This document shows, piece by piece, positions 20,874-32,794 of a DNA stretch of 64,000 nt. A program made the position numbers and the translations under genes. Each line of letters starts with the position of its first letter. Positions within the stretch are counted from its first letter, which is position 1. The DNA lies in the NCBI GenBank assembly GCA_949987705.1, contig OX465283.1, forward strand, positions 90,153,313-90,217,312, in the 5' to 3' direction. This DNA is from Thereva unica. Taxonomy: Eukaryota > Arthropoda > Insecta > Diptera > Therevidae. Under the pieces are notes generated by a model. That model saw only the letters and a list, made by a program, of their open reading frames with translations, did no database searches and had not been told where the DNA came from.

Positions 20874-22374
20874 CAGTGGGTGTGTGTACTTATGTACACG
20901 CATTAGAAGTTATACTTCTTTGGCGTGATTTTAAGACTAATTTTTAATTTCTACACAAATATTTTATTGGATTCTTTCTATTTTCGTGCGTTGGAAGGTG
21001 CCAGCATTATGATGCCGACACGCTCAAGGCTGTCGGTTATACCATATTCTAATCCTAACTAAAATCACCAACTAATTGGGTCATTAGGCCTAATTACAAT
21101 TATCTTAAGATGGGCTTAAGATGCCTCATGAAATTCTCTTAAGACTGGCTAATTTTCTACTAAAACGTAATGAATGTTAAGCTTAATATGCGTCGCAAAG
21201 CTGGATCAGCATTTATTTATCTGATAATACTACTGGTACTTCTAAGCCCAACTCACTTCTTTTTTGTTCATTTCCGCCTTAGCTTCTGATTGAGGAATTT
21301 AGCTTCTCCTCCACTTTAGTCAGTAAATCAAACGATCGTACCATTATAGTCTAAGACGTTCGTTGCTCTTAGCCGTGCCTTTTGCTGTAGGTTACAGTGC
21401 AGCAGTTTGCTCGGCTAATCTACGGCAATCAAAAGGACATCGTCTGTGTCCTCTGTCACAATGAGGAATTCCAGGCGTTGCGTAGACTCATTTTGCCGGT
21501 ATGCTCTCGTAACTCACCTGTAGGTTCATCGACCTTGGGTAGATTCATTACGTCACTTCCAAATTCTGTTCACTTCCCCAGCTTCTTCTTTTTGTTGTTA
21601 CTCAATTAAATTGAGTGGGGTAGGATACGAAGAGTTTCATACTAAGGACATTAATGAATCGGCAAATACAGCATCAACGCTTCCAAAGTTTGAGTGACAA
21701 CACTCCGAACCTGTCCAAACACCATCCTTGGACGCTTGTCATTGGACATTCGTAGTTTGAGTAGCGGCCACACGATGCGTTCTACCATCAAACGTCCAAC
21801 GTTGGAAAGTGCTCATAGCATCGTTTAGAGCCGGCTTTAGCTGAAAACTAGGATATGTAATTTATTTCCTTCCATAGCCTCTGGGTAAAAACCTCCTCAC
21901 CCATGGACATCGAGAAATCCAACATTTTTTCCCTAAATTAACACGAAAAAACCACCATGAATGTAAACAAAACTGGTCACCTTATCAATTTCATTCAATT
22001 TATTCACTCGGATCACTAACTAACTTATCACCGATAATGCACGTGCAGTATAAAATGTTAAAATACAATATTTTGCCACTTTTTACGAGTTAAAAACTTG
22101 GCGAGTCTATGATATTACAATACGAGTGAGAGAAATTATGCCTTCCATCTAATAAAACCCCTCACCCACAAACAGCACACAATAAACACTACGAATCTTC
22201 CTTTCCTATGCCCACGAAAAAACAAACATACGCTTAGCTGATGACTCGAACATGAAATTTATTTCCCTCCATAGCCTCAGCATAAAAACCCCCTCACCCA
22301 TCGACATCGTGAACCGGCATCGGCTGCGAGTTTTCATATGCCCATTAGGGTGGTTCAAAAATGGCAAAAAAATT

Positions 22375-23043
22375 TCAAAAAAATATAAAAAAAAAAAATA
22401 AAAAAAAAAATTTTTTTAGGATACGCTTTTCTTTAGTTTACTGTGTCACGATGATTAAAAATCAACTAAAAAAAAAAAATAAAACGTATCAGCAACTTAA
22501 AAGAAAATTTTCAAACAGATCTGTTGAAAAGACTTCTGAAAAATTAAATCCGACAAAATCTCACACATTCGTTAAAGAAAAGTGTGAGGCGCTCATTTTA
22601 AATCTACTGTGCTACAGCAGTAATTCTCTAGAAATTCGGCTTTTAAGATATTTCTATGATTCTCATTCAATAAAATAACTAATTGTACATTTCAATATAA
22701 TAATAAATAAAATTTAAAAACAACACTGAACCGAACTTTGACCGACTTGTTGAAATTCGTCACGAACAATTTGTTTCAAATTAAAAGCGGAACAGTTTGC
22801 ATCCTCATAATGTTTATAACGTGATTATGCGCCTCACGCTTTTCTTTAACGAATGTGTGAGATTTTGTCGGATTTAATTTTTCAGAAGTCTTTTCAACAG
22901 ATCTGTTTGAGAATTTTCTTTTAAGTTGCTGATACGTTTTATTTTTTTTTTTTTAGTTGATTTTTAATCATCGTGACACAGTAAACTAAAGAAAAGCGTA
23001 TCCTAAAAAATTTTTTTTTTTATTTTTTTTTTTTATATTTTTT
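22375..23043. repeat. Inverted repeat, about 215-bp arms
   Basis: Arms 22375-22592 and 22829-23043 are near-perfect reverse complements (for example ggatacgcttttctttag against ctaaagaaaagcgtatcc), with a spacer of about 236 bp. Transcription would give a long hairpin RNA. Confidence 0.9.
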
Positions 23044-23275
23044 TTTATTACTTAACAACAACAACAACAACACAAATTTTTACATGAAATACGCCTGCTG
23101 AGTTTAATTGAATTATATTGAGAAATTATGATTTGAATATCTACATAAACTTTGAGCAGTTTTTATATTTTTTTTTTATTACTTAACAACAACAACAACA
23201 ACACAAATTTTTACATGAAATATGCCTGCTGAGTTTAATTGAATTATGTTGAGAAATTATGATTTGAATGGACAA
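23040..23275. repeat. Direct duplication with (AAC)n
   Basis: About 125 bp repeated twice (near 23033 and 23158), each with acttaacaacaacaacaac and followed by cctgctgagtttaattga. A third related aacaac run lies near 23440. Confidence 0.8.
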
Positions 23276-23603
23276 AAAAAAAATATGCTAATAAAATGCA
23301 AATTATATAAATTTAACGTTAAAAGTATAATTATGTGTAGTTCACTTAATAACTCGCAATACCTTACAATTTTCAGCCCAATACATTGACTAAAACAATT
23401 AATTTAAAGCGTTTTCCTTAAAAATCGGTTTTTGTTACTCAACAACAAAAACAACAACAACAAAAATTTTTTTATGTCATAATCGTGTATTGTCACCGGA
23501 AATACAGGTGCCTGCAAAGTTTCATCCATTTTTATTGAGTAGAAGACTGTCAAATTTGAGTTGCAATATTCCGTTGAAATGTGCAAACTAAAGAAAAGCG
23601 TAT

Positions 23604-24153
23604 AAAAAAAACGTGCACCCCCCTATCTTTAAGTTCAATTAAAATGATGATTTTTGGCGGCAATCGGAGAATTTTTGATTGACACTAACCATTGCCGCCG
23701 AGCACATTTCGTTTTAGAGATTTACGATTTTTAAACGATAATAAAAATTTGATAATTCTGTTCATTTACGTCCATTAAACTACCTAGATCGTGGTTTCTA
23801 TATGGTTTTCGAGGTCGCTGATTACGAATTTGACGTCAAATCGAAGGTTTGACAAATGACAGCTGTCAAAAACGCTGTCAACTATGAACAAAATATTGCC
23901 TTTTTTTACATTTTTTTCAAAATGACGTGAAATTTCGTGCTATAGAGGGTTTTCGAGGTCGCTGATTACGAATATGACGTCAAATCAAAGGTTTGCAACA
24001 TGACAGCTGTCAAAAACAGCTGTTAAAAATCGCAAATCTCTAAAACGAAATGTGCTCGGCGGCAATGGTTAGTGTCAATCAAAAATTCTCCGGTTGCCGC
24101 CAAAAATCATCATTTTAATTGAACTTAAAGATAGGGGGGTGCACGTTTTTTTG
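23604..24153. repeat. Second inverted repeat, about 130-bp arms
   Basis: Arms 23604-23734 and 24023-24153 are reverse complements (gtgcacccccctatcttt against aaagataggggggtgcac). The spacer contains two direct copies of ttttcgaggtcgctgatt (about 23806 and 23948), each followed by the palindrome tgacagctgtca. Confidence 0.9.
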
Positions 24154-24559
24154 AATTTTTTTTTGCATTTTTGACCCACCCTAATGCCCATAGTAATCAC
24201 GGTATTCAGAAACAAGGTAATGTAAAAGACTGTATACCGTATACGGTATTTTAGTGCTGATGTCACGTGGGGGACACTTCCCATATAAAATCGAAGCAGT
24301 TGTTGTTGTTTCAGCATTACGGCTGACGTCACCAGGCGCCCATTTTTTACGATATTCGAAGCTGCCGTCGCTTCTGTATACCGTGCATAATAATGATAAT
24401 CCCAGTGCGCATGAAGAATGGAAGTTGAAATGCTTGCCCTCCATTGCCTCCACCCCTTCGCCCATATCCTCAAGTTGCGTTGCGTTGCGAATTCGTCAAA
24501 ATTCACTCTCATAATATTTTTCAAAACGCGCCTAAAGAAGTATAACTTCAAAAATATAA

Positions 24560-25520
24560 AAAATAGTGATTTAGTGTATTTTTGGTGTCTTAATTGTTAA
24601 GGTGATCAAATTATTTTACATTCGCGGTGTTTTTTTTTCGTGTATATTAAGGGAAAATATGCTGAATAAATATTAATTAAATTAAAAGTGATTTTAAAGT
24701 CATTAATTAATTTATTTTGCAATTATTACTAAACATATAAGTACAGAAAAGTGCGAATGGAAAAGTGAATAAGAGAAGTGTTTTTCGGCACCTATATTTT
24801 TAATAATAATATCATAATATATGTATTAATCACTTTAAAATCACTTTTAATTCCATAACTACACAAAACATTAAATCGTGGGTTTAAAAGCAGAACTCAC
24901 TAAGTCAAAAACCATAGTTTTTAGTAAATCGATATTTAAGATGTTTGTGTCTCTGAAAATTTTGTAATGGCATATAATAGTAATCGGCTCAGTATACATT
25001 GTTTTTTAGATTTCTTAGTTTAGTTTACAAAAGAATTGAAATAATTATTTAATTCTAATACTGGATTTTTAGATTAAAATAAAAAAACGCAACGAATTAG
25101 TGAGTTTTGGCAGAAATGATTTGGTAGTTTTGTGTCATTATGGACAAGGTAAATCCGAAACTAACCCCCTAAAAACCTTAACAATATTAGTGTGCGGGCT
25201 ATAAGGTATTGCCAGTATAAAGTTGGCATTATAAGACTTACTTTAGTATAAAAAACTGAAAACTTGAAAAATTGTACTTAGTGAATTCTGCTTGTAAACC
25301 AACGAAATATTCAACTTTTTTTTCGTAAATAAACATGAAAAAACACCGTGAATGTGAAAAAAAAGTTGAACAATTTGAACACTTAAACACACTTAATCAC
25401 CAAATTTGTTTTGTTTAATGAAATCACTAAAAAAACTATTCACTGATAAATCCAAGTGCAGTTAAAAGTGTTAAAATACAATATTTAATCACTTTTTACT
25501 GCAAAAATAAACACAAAACT
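24560..25520. repeat. AT-rich inverted-repeat region related to family A
   Basis: 24595-24680 resembles the ttaattgtgaaggtgacc and ttacattcgctgtgg block at 54820-54880. 25305-25400 resembles its reverse complement. No gene recognised. Confidence 0.4.
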
Positions 25521-26459
25521 TCTGCGCGTACGGCTTCCGCGCCATGTTACTCCGGTGTGAGGTGACTTTTGGGATTATTACCACCACCACGAAAAATTCA
25601 TCTACGAGGCCTGTAGTTGAGAGGGGCTTGTTTTTTCTCTTCCCACACACAGTCGTGGCTTACTTTGCGCAATTTCTCATGGCCATTGCCTTGTTTTGGT
25701 CTAAATTGTCGTCTACCAAAAGGGAGAATTATGGATGCAAATTACACGGCATGAGACAAGTTACACGGTATAACATTTCTTCCATTAACACTTCCAATAA
25801 TTCCAATAAACCGGTTTTATAGGCAAGGGGTCGCGGGGAAGTTTGTTACTTGTGCATCCCAAAAAATTCTCGACTGCACAGAGCAACACACTAACACAAT
25901 CATAACTTCATTCTCGGGGCCTACGAAAATGACTTAGCTTAACTGACAGTTTGTACACAGCTACATAGACAAAAGAATTGTTACACGAAAAAATGCAGAA
26001 CACTCAGTTTATCGTGTAATTCGTATAACACGCACAAACCGGTTTGTTACAGCAGAATGTGTTATGCCGTGTAACTCGCCTCCATGAGGTTCAGGTGTTT
26101 TAAATATTTTGACACATTTTGTATCATGTATTTTGTCTCCCGTATACGCATTGTGTTTAGGACATAAGAAAGCATTTTCTGTGGGAGATACAAGTGGCAT
26201 GACCTGATTGGCTGAGCCTTTAGACGCCGTGCGGAGCGTCCATGGGGAAAGTTTTTCGTGGGCAACAAATTGGTGGATAATTATTTAAAAAAAGGGATGA
26301 ACCAAAAAAGGGGAAATGAATTGGTCAAAAGGTGTATTGATAGGAGGATTCTTTAAAAAGAAATTTTTTCAGGTTATTGCTTAGCAATGTCAATTTTTCC
26401 TTTTTTAATGACGACTAACTATTTACGTGGGAGATTTATTTAACTCGTGCCTTCGGACA
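25521..26459. other. Unassigned DNA
   Basis: No recognised gene. Words such as acacggtataac (25766) and gttatgccgtgtaac (26061) occur in opposite orientations, hinting at decayed inverted repeats. Confidence 0.5.
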
Positions 26460-27107
26460 TTGCCGACCGTTACAGAATGAAAACAACGACACCGAATATG
26501 TCCTTAAAATAACCAAAGAAGACTCAAACGGAGTATTTACAAAATAAGAATTTTACAACAACAACAAAGAGATACATCGAATAAAAAGTCAACTAGATAC
26601 AGGATCTACATGCCACGTTAAAGGATACGAAAACTTGATACAGATCTAGAAAAATCCAATAATAAAGAAAACAGAAACGAAACTAAAAATATTTAACGGC
26701 ACTAAGGTAGTTACAATAGGCGAAACATACCTAAACGTAAAAAGAAAAGATAAAAAAATCACAGAATATTGTTTCTCATTGTAAATTTTAAACATTGTCC
26801 ATTACTTTCAGCTAAAACATGCGAAAAATTAAAACTGATAGAGATATGCAAATCTATAAAACACACAACAGGCAGAAACATGAACGATTTACTAGAAGAG
26901 TATAACGAAGTATTTAATGGATTGGGCAAACTCGAAGGTAAGATCACGCTCGAAATAGATTCAAAAACGAGAGCCAAAAACGAATCACCACGTAGAATAA
27001 CAATAGCCCTGAGAGATCAGCTGTTGGAAACATTGAAGGAAATGGAACAATACAGCGTAATCATAAGAGAAAATGAACACACTAATTTAACGAGTTATCT
27101 AAAATAA
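26460..27107 (+). pseudogene. pol: Decayed gypsy pol: protease and start of reverse transcriptase
   Basis: A retropepsin-like segment with LDTGSTCHVKGYENL lies at about 26595-26640, followed by several stops. A 112-codon frame (26769-27107) then has LLEEYNEVFNGLGKLEGKI and later ALRDQLLETLKEMEQYSVI, the usual linker between protease and reverse transcriptase in Ty3/gypsy Pol. Nothing after this (palm, YVDD, RNase H, integrase) is present, and no LTRs were identified. It is an old fragment of a family different from the element at 27684. Confidence 0.65.
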
Positions 27108-27683
27108 AATCTTGCCCCCAGAAATGAACTTTTTACACGGCGTCACTCCACTTCACTTCAAAGAAATTCAAGCAAATAAAATTTACATTATTTGAACTAT
27201 TTATCACAGTGATTCCCATATTTATTAATGTAGGGTTGGATAATACCGCGCGGCTGATAATACCGCGCCTAGCCTATCTACATATTTGCTTATAGAAAGC
27301 TATGTCTGTATGCGCACCAAATCGTGTTCAATGCGATTGAGAACCGCCCGCCGCGTTTCAGTGGCTCACGATTAGTGATACGAGTGGTATGTATGTTGAG
27401 AGCTTGCGCGGACAATTCTTATAATTTTGCTGTGATTGACGAATTCAGGTATGTCCTTCTTTTTATAGGATAAAATATGTTGTAGTAATTTATTTTGTAG
27501 CGTAATTTAGTATTACTTAAAGTAGATATGAGTTTTTATGGCTTGTAAATACTGTGTTGAGGGCAAAACGAAATGTCGTGGTCTGACAATGCCGCGCTTA
27601 GAGCGTGCTAGCACAATTATTCAATGATGAAGATGATATGGGGACACACAAAGAAAATATTAATGACCTATGTAGTTCGGCCG

Positions 27684-28935
27684 TGTAACGAGCGGCGCCT
27701 CCGCCCGTTACCTTTTACTCAACCTTCATATTTCCAAGGTCATTCCAACTCAAGAAACCAATTCTGGAAACTCGATATGAGTTTCCGCCACATGCATTAT
27801 TATTTTTTTACTCAACATTTCCAAGGGCATTTCAACTCATTCCTTTAACTTTCATTTGGCATTTTAAAAGAAACCAATTCTGGAAACTCGATATGAGTTT
27901 CCGCCACATGCATGCCATAACCGATTTTTTAAGTACATTCTAAAAATTCTAAAATGCACGCTTTAACAGGAAATTCATTCTGGAAACTCAATATGAGTTT
28001 CCGCCAAGCCCAATAATCCCACAAAATAATATTAGACGCATGCAAAAACGATTTCCGTCGATCATCGGTAACGATGACACAGGTCAACACTTTCCACATG
28101 TTGACCTCGAATAAATTTGCTTCGCGCACACTCTTCCCCTCAGGAAACACCACGAATACTCGATCACTTGCATGATCAAAGATTCTCACCTGCTTTAAAA
28201 AAAAAAAGCTTACCTCGCGTTCACCTTCCACCAACAGAACCCCGAGGTGGGGGAGCAATTGGTTAATTGGTTTTGGAGGCCTACGAGGGTGACCGGCCGA
28301 GAGAACATGAATCAATCGGCATCAGTTAGTAAGTGAGTAACAGTGAGTCGATACCTGACAAATGGTTGGATATATTGGCCCAGGTGAATTAATTGTTTTT
28401 TTGATAAGAAAGAAAGTCTGTTCAGTAAAAAGGAAAATGTGTTAAGCCCAGGTGAATTAATTGTTTTTTTGATAAGAAAGAAAGTCTGTTCAGTAAAAAG
28501 GAAAATGTGTTAAGCCCAGGTGAATTAATTGTTTTTTTGATAAGAAAGAAAGTCTGTTCAGTAAAAAGGAAAATGTGTTAAGTAAGAAAGAAAATGTGTT
28601 TAGTATAAAAAAAAGGAAAATGTGTTTAGTAAAGTGAGTTTAATAGTTTAAAATATATTTCTGTGTATAAAACAAAGCAACCCGAAGTATATTATTCTAA
28701 TTAAACATTTAAATGAATGTAAAAAATATTCTTGTGTACTAAATAAAAACAACCAAAAGCATATTACTTTATTTAAACATTTAAGTGATTAAAATAAAAA
28801 TATATATAACTAAAACATGAGATCGTTGTTTTAATAGAACATTCAAAAGGGGCAGGTGAACTTCTCGCCAATGCGAAAGCACTCCCTTGTCCTTGTCGTG
28901 TGTTAATAAGTAAACAAAAACAAAAACTCACGACA
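27684..28935 (+). repeat. Gypsy 5' LTR
   Basis: 1,252 bp, tgtaacg...cacgaca. Contains three copies of a 68-bp unit starting at 28378, 28446 and 28514. Near its start ggaaactcgatatgagtttcc, an imperfect inverted repeat, occurs several times (about 27767, 27883 and 27982). Confidence 0.9.
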
Positions 28936-28941
28936 AAAGTT

Positions 28942-28959
28942 TGGCGCAGCCGGTAGGAT
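28942..28959 (+). other. Gypsy primer binding site (tRNA-Ser type)
   Basis: tggcgcagccggtaggat lies six bases after the 5' LTR. It closely resembles the PBS of the Drosophila 17.6/297 group, which is primed by tRNA-Ser. The assignment is by resemblance. Confidence 0.7.
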
Positions 28960-29479
28960 ACCGAAAAAGGTATCCTCGTGAAATAAGTAATAGAGGTTAA
29001 ATTCTAAGGCAGGCGGCCCGAATACACTGCCCAACATTTCATCAGCAGCAGCATCTCGTCAGTCATCAGCAGCAGCATCTCGTCAGTCATCAGCAGCAGC
29101 ATCTCACCAACATTTTATCAGCGGCAGCATCTCATCAACATGGACAATCTTAGGAAGGAAGGACAAAGTAACCACACTAATGGGAACTACGCTGGAAAAA
29201 GGGCCTTGAGCCTAACCAAGTAAGACATTTTTTTCCCTCTATTCTCTCTCTCTCAAAAAAAACAACAAAATAATTAAATCGGTCCAAACAGCAAAATAAT
29301 CAGGTGGCTCTTATTTTGTTTTGACTAGTATATATATATATATATTACATATGAATAAAAAAAAAAAAAGAGAAACACAACCAAATGTAATTTAAAAAAA
29401 AAAAATATATAAATATATATAGTACATATGAATAAAAAGAAAAGGGAAACACAACTAAACGTAATTTCAAAGAAAAAAA

Positions 29480-29555
<76 letters not shown>

Positions 29556-30141
29556 CATATGAATAAAAAAAAAAGGGAAACACAACCAAATGTAATTTAA
29601 AAAAAAAAATATAAATATATATAGTACATATGAATAAAAAGAAAAGGGAAACACAACTAAACGTAATTTCAAAGAAAAAAAATATAAATATATATATATA
29701 TTACATATGAATAAAAAAAAGGAAACACAACCAAATGTAATTTCAAAGGAAAATTATAAATTTAAAAAAAAAAAAAAAATTTTTTTTGTTTGCCAAGAGC
29801 ATACGTCTTCGTCGAGTCTAAGGTTTCTCAAGTGACGATAGGATTTGTTTTAGTTCCACTGAACAAATGGCAGTGATGTTTTATATATACATATATAGTT
29901 TTCTTCGCTAAATTAACGTAAATTTTTTTTTCCTCCTCTAAATTAACATAAATGATTAACAGTGCATCTTTTCCCTTTTTACTATTATTGCAATTCTCTC
30001 TTTTTGGAAGTAGTTAATTCTCGTAATCTCGTAAAGAAATTTTTTTTTTTCAAAATTCGTACGAGAAGTAGAAAATATCCCTCGTTTTATTCGGCGCTCC
30101 CCTCGCAGTGTAAAACACGAAGGAAAAAACCAACCGTTCCC
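28960..30141 (+). other. Gypsy leader with several simple and tandem repeats
   Basis: 29041-29105 holds repeated cagcagcagcatctc blocks. 29330-29745 holds about five copies of a block with tacatatgaataaaaa and gggaaacacaac, separated by TA runs, including a long (TA)n near 29486-29552. No coding region recognised. Confidence 0.75.
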
Positions 30142-31266
30142 ATGGCTCAACAGGATGATGCTGGTCCCTCCGGGGACGACAACACACCTGTTAGAGTCTC
30201 TATATCCGATATTCGGGAAATGATTCCCGAATTCTCAGGTGATAAAAATGATGTGAACCGGTTTATTTCGTGTTGTGAAGCTGTCTTTGATATGGCCTAC
30301 GACGAAAGAGACAGGGCGCTCTTCTTCAATGTCCTAAAGACTAAGGTGCGAGGTTCCGTCTACGATATTATAGAATACGGAGGCATCACCACCTGGGATG
30401 ACTTTAGGCTCCAATTATTAAAACGCTATAAACTTTCTAGGTCTTCTGTAAGAGAAGACTTACGAAAAGTTAAACAAGGGCCCAAAGAACGCGTCACCGA
30501 TTACTCGCAGCGAGTAATGCGGCTATTTGGCGAATTAAACAAGGCTACACAAATTGCCATTCCCGATCAGCGGGCCAGAGCAGAGCTGGTCAGGGAAAAT
30601 GAGAGGGAGGCCATTATAGCCTTCGAAAATGGGCTCAGGAGCGAGAGGCTACAAACCCTTGCGCAAGTACGAGACGCAGAGGATTTGACCTCTTTGGTAG
30701 ATTATATAATAGAACGAGCTTCTCGTATTGAAGATAAATTTCAAAGGGACACTAATTTAGAGGGGACCGCAAAACAAATTCCGCAGTGCGAGGTGTGCCG
30801 GAAAAGGGGACACACTAAGGAAACTTGCTATCGCAATAAGGCCATACCAAGCTTCAGCAATACTGCTGTTAAGAAGGAAGTGCGACGATTGTTCTGCACA
30901 TACTGTAATAGGCCAAATCACGACATCAGCGAGTGTCGAACTCGACGCTCCGACCGCAACCGGGAAATGCCATCCATCAATAGGAGATACACAGGCCCTG
31001 GACAACGGGATGCAGGCACGCAAGGCGGACAATGGGAAAACAATATTCGACAAGTTAGACGTCTCGAACGGACGAGCCCCGTTAGACGTCAAGACGATCG
31101 GTCCCCAGCTGGAAATTTCAACCCAGACACCCGACCAGATTTCAGACAGGTACGTGTCCTTAATCATAATGAGTATGATTCGGGAAACGAGGATACGCGA
31201 GAAGGAATGACCGGCGTTCCAGCTCGCCACTTCGAAGTTCAAGCCGAAGTGCGACCGCACAACTAA
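30142..31266 (+). CDS. gag: Gypsy Gag with two zinc knuckles
   Basis: 374 codons from ATG 30142, chosen for its good context (cccATGg); the frame is open further upstream, but that part is AT-rich leader. Gag assembles the particle that packages element RNA. Residues about 15-200 form a helical capsid-like region (IREMIPEFSGDKNDVNRFI, TTWDDFRLQLLKRYK). Two CCHC zinc knuckles follow: CEVCRKRGHTKETC (about residue 216) and CTYCNRPNHDISEC (about residue 252). The tail is arginine-rich. The frame is intact. The next frame (protease) begins just downstream without an ATG, so Pol was probably made by ribosomal frameshifting. Confidence 0.9.
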   Translation: MAQQDDAGPSGDDNTPVRVSISDIREMIPEFSGDKNDVNRFISCCEAVFDMAYDERDRALFFNVLKTKVRGSVYDIIEYGGITTWDDFRLQLLKRYKLSRSSVREDLRKVKQGPKERVTDYSQRVMRLFGELNKATQIAIPDQRARAELVRENEREAIIAFENGLRSERLQTLAQVRDAEDLTSLVDYIIERASRIEDKFQRDTNLEGTAKQIPQCEVCRKRGHTKETCYRNKAIPSFSNTAVKKEVRRLFCTYCNRPNHDISECRTRRSDRNREMPSINRRYTGPGQRDAGTQGGQWENNIRQVRRLERTSPVRRQDDRSPAGNFNPDTRPDFRQVRVLNHNEYDSGNEDTREGMTGVPARHFEVQAEVRPHN

Positions 31267-31274
31267 AGGTCACT

Positions 31275-32534
31275 GTGGAAGTACCTATCACCATCACGAA
31301 ACGTGGAGTCACAACTACTCTCCCCTTTTCTTTAGCAAAGGAGAGGAAGTCTTCCTTTTTCGTCGACATGGGGTCCGAGGTTAGTCTATTTAAGCTTGCA
31401 TCCACTTCCGAAGATTGCTTGGTTGACGTTAGTCAGAGGTGCACGATCACCACCATTCTCGACGTAAGCGCCAATTCTGAAGGACTATCTTATGGAAGTT
31501 TGGAAATGGGCAGTAGTAGCCACGGCCTAGATATCGTCCATCCCTTCCATATAGTAAGGGGTAGGGATATCCTATCGACCGACGGGTTATTAGGGCATGA
31601 TTTCATAGATGAGTATAACTGTGATATCATGTATTCGAGAAGTGTTATGGTAATCCACATACCCGTTGACAGCGCTCACAGACAATTATCTCTTTCCACA
31701 ATACGCAACAACCTACAATCGAAACAAAATCGATATCTACAAGAAGGCGAATACAGATCAAATCGCGAAGAAGATAAGCCCCCCATAGAAGCTCCTTTAG
31801 TCAAAAAAAAGGTCCCAATAGCGGCAACCTATATGAAACCATTCTCGGAGCCTGCTGAAGCGAACAGCGTCCGAGATAGTAAAATTAATAAAATACCCCC
31901 GGGAGGCAAAGTGACCCAACGGGAAGACCTCAATGAAGGAATATTAAATAATAATATTAACAAAATTAATAAAATTAATGGATATTTTCCCACCAGCGTA
32001 ACGTCAAACGACTGCGTGGAAGACAATCGACTAAAAGGAAAATCGAGCAATGACTCAATCACAATAAATAAATATGGGAACACGGCTTACGGGAACACAG
32101 ACGAGATAAAGCTAATCAAAGAGGAGGTGATAGACACCCATTCCCAATTACAGGTTGCGAATCAACGACAAGACGGGAACATCGGTAAAACATCGGGTTC
32201 CTATATTACTCAAGAAACAAAACAAACAATTTCAAACCTCCCCGAAAGGCTTATAATTCCAGCAAGATCTGAAATGATCTTGGAACTCCCCGCTGAGGGA
32301 AATACGACACGAGTTTGTGCCAAAAAGCTCATTGGTCCGGGCGTGTACCTTGGAGACTGTATCACACGCCCTAAGGGTGGATACGCTAGGGTAGCGGTAA
32401 TGAACGTTAATGAGAACGAAGTCGAAATATTTCCTGCTAATGTAAATCCCGATTGGACCGACCTTGACCATTATTATGTGGCCCAGGCCGATTTCGGCAA
32501 GGATACTGTTCATAAAAGGTTAGGAATAGGGTAA
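31275..32534 (+). pseudogene. pol: Gypsy protease region of a truncated Pol
   Basis: Open for 420 codons, but has no own ATG. An aspartic protease-like domain occupies roughly residues 1-140: the flap region is followed by GRDILSTDGLLGHDFIDEY. The active-site triad reads FFVDMGSEVS, with Met where retropepsins have Thr or Ser, so catalysis is doubtful. The middle (about residues 140-310) is low-complexity, with Asn/Ile/Lys runs. The C-terminal part (PERLIIPARSEMILELP to the end) resembles the linker preceding reverse transcriptase in this group. The frame stops at 32534 before any polymerase motif. The polymerase and integrase sequence has been deleted. Confidence 0.75.
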
Positions 32535-32794
32535 TTCATAATAACAATTTAAAACTGTTCATAGAGGACACAGAACTCTAAGAACCTAATTTAGGAAACA
32601 ATAGAATAAATAAAAAAAAAGGGGGATATAAAACACTGGGGGAAATTAAATACAATCCGTTAAATTAATAATAAAAAAAAGGGGGATATAATAATAAAAA
32701 CTTAGCTACCATTAACAATTTAGTTAAACTATATAATATAAAAAAAAAATAAACACAAAACTCTATAGTTGGGGCTGCTCCACCGCAACCCTCG

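Larger units (their letters stand above)
22346..24183. mobile_element. Non-autonomous hAT-like element with two internal hairpins
   Basis: Inserted into repeat family A with an 8-bp duplication atgcccat (22338-22345 and 24184-24191). The uninterrupted sequence tatgcccatagtaatc is seen at 55533. Termini are inverted: tagggtggttcaaaaatg and catttttgacccacccta, with few mismatches. The TSD fits the hAT pattern nTnnnnAn. No transposase is encoded. The interior is made mostly of two long inverted repeats plus AT-rich direct repeats. Confidence 0.75.
20874..24550 (+). repeat. Repeat family A, copy 1 (split by a hAT-like insertion)
   Basis: 20874-21930, 22199-22345 and 24184-24550 match 53197-54240 and 55399-55907 closely. 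Family A starts near gtgggtgtgtgtacttatg, carries gaagttatacttctttggcg close to its left end, and at its right end the imperfect inverted counterpart cgcgcctaaaaaagtataac, so it may be a DNA-transposon derivative with subterminal inverted repeats. No coding function was identified. The right part contains a promoter-like cluster (CACGTG, TATAAAA, TGACGTCA) at 24264-24332. Confidence 0.7.

Noticed and set aside
22361..22678. 105-codon lysine-rich frame
   Set aside because: Produced by A-runs and one arm of an inverted repeat; no coding signature.
27929..28315. 128-codon antisense frame present in both gypsy LTRs (also 34137-34523)
   Set aside because: Its conservation follows from LTR identity. 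The few differences between the copies (for example EVSF/EESF, VVFPEG/VGFPEG) change amino acids, as expected without selection, and no family was recognised.
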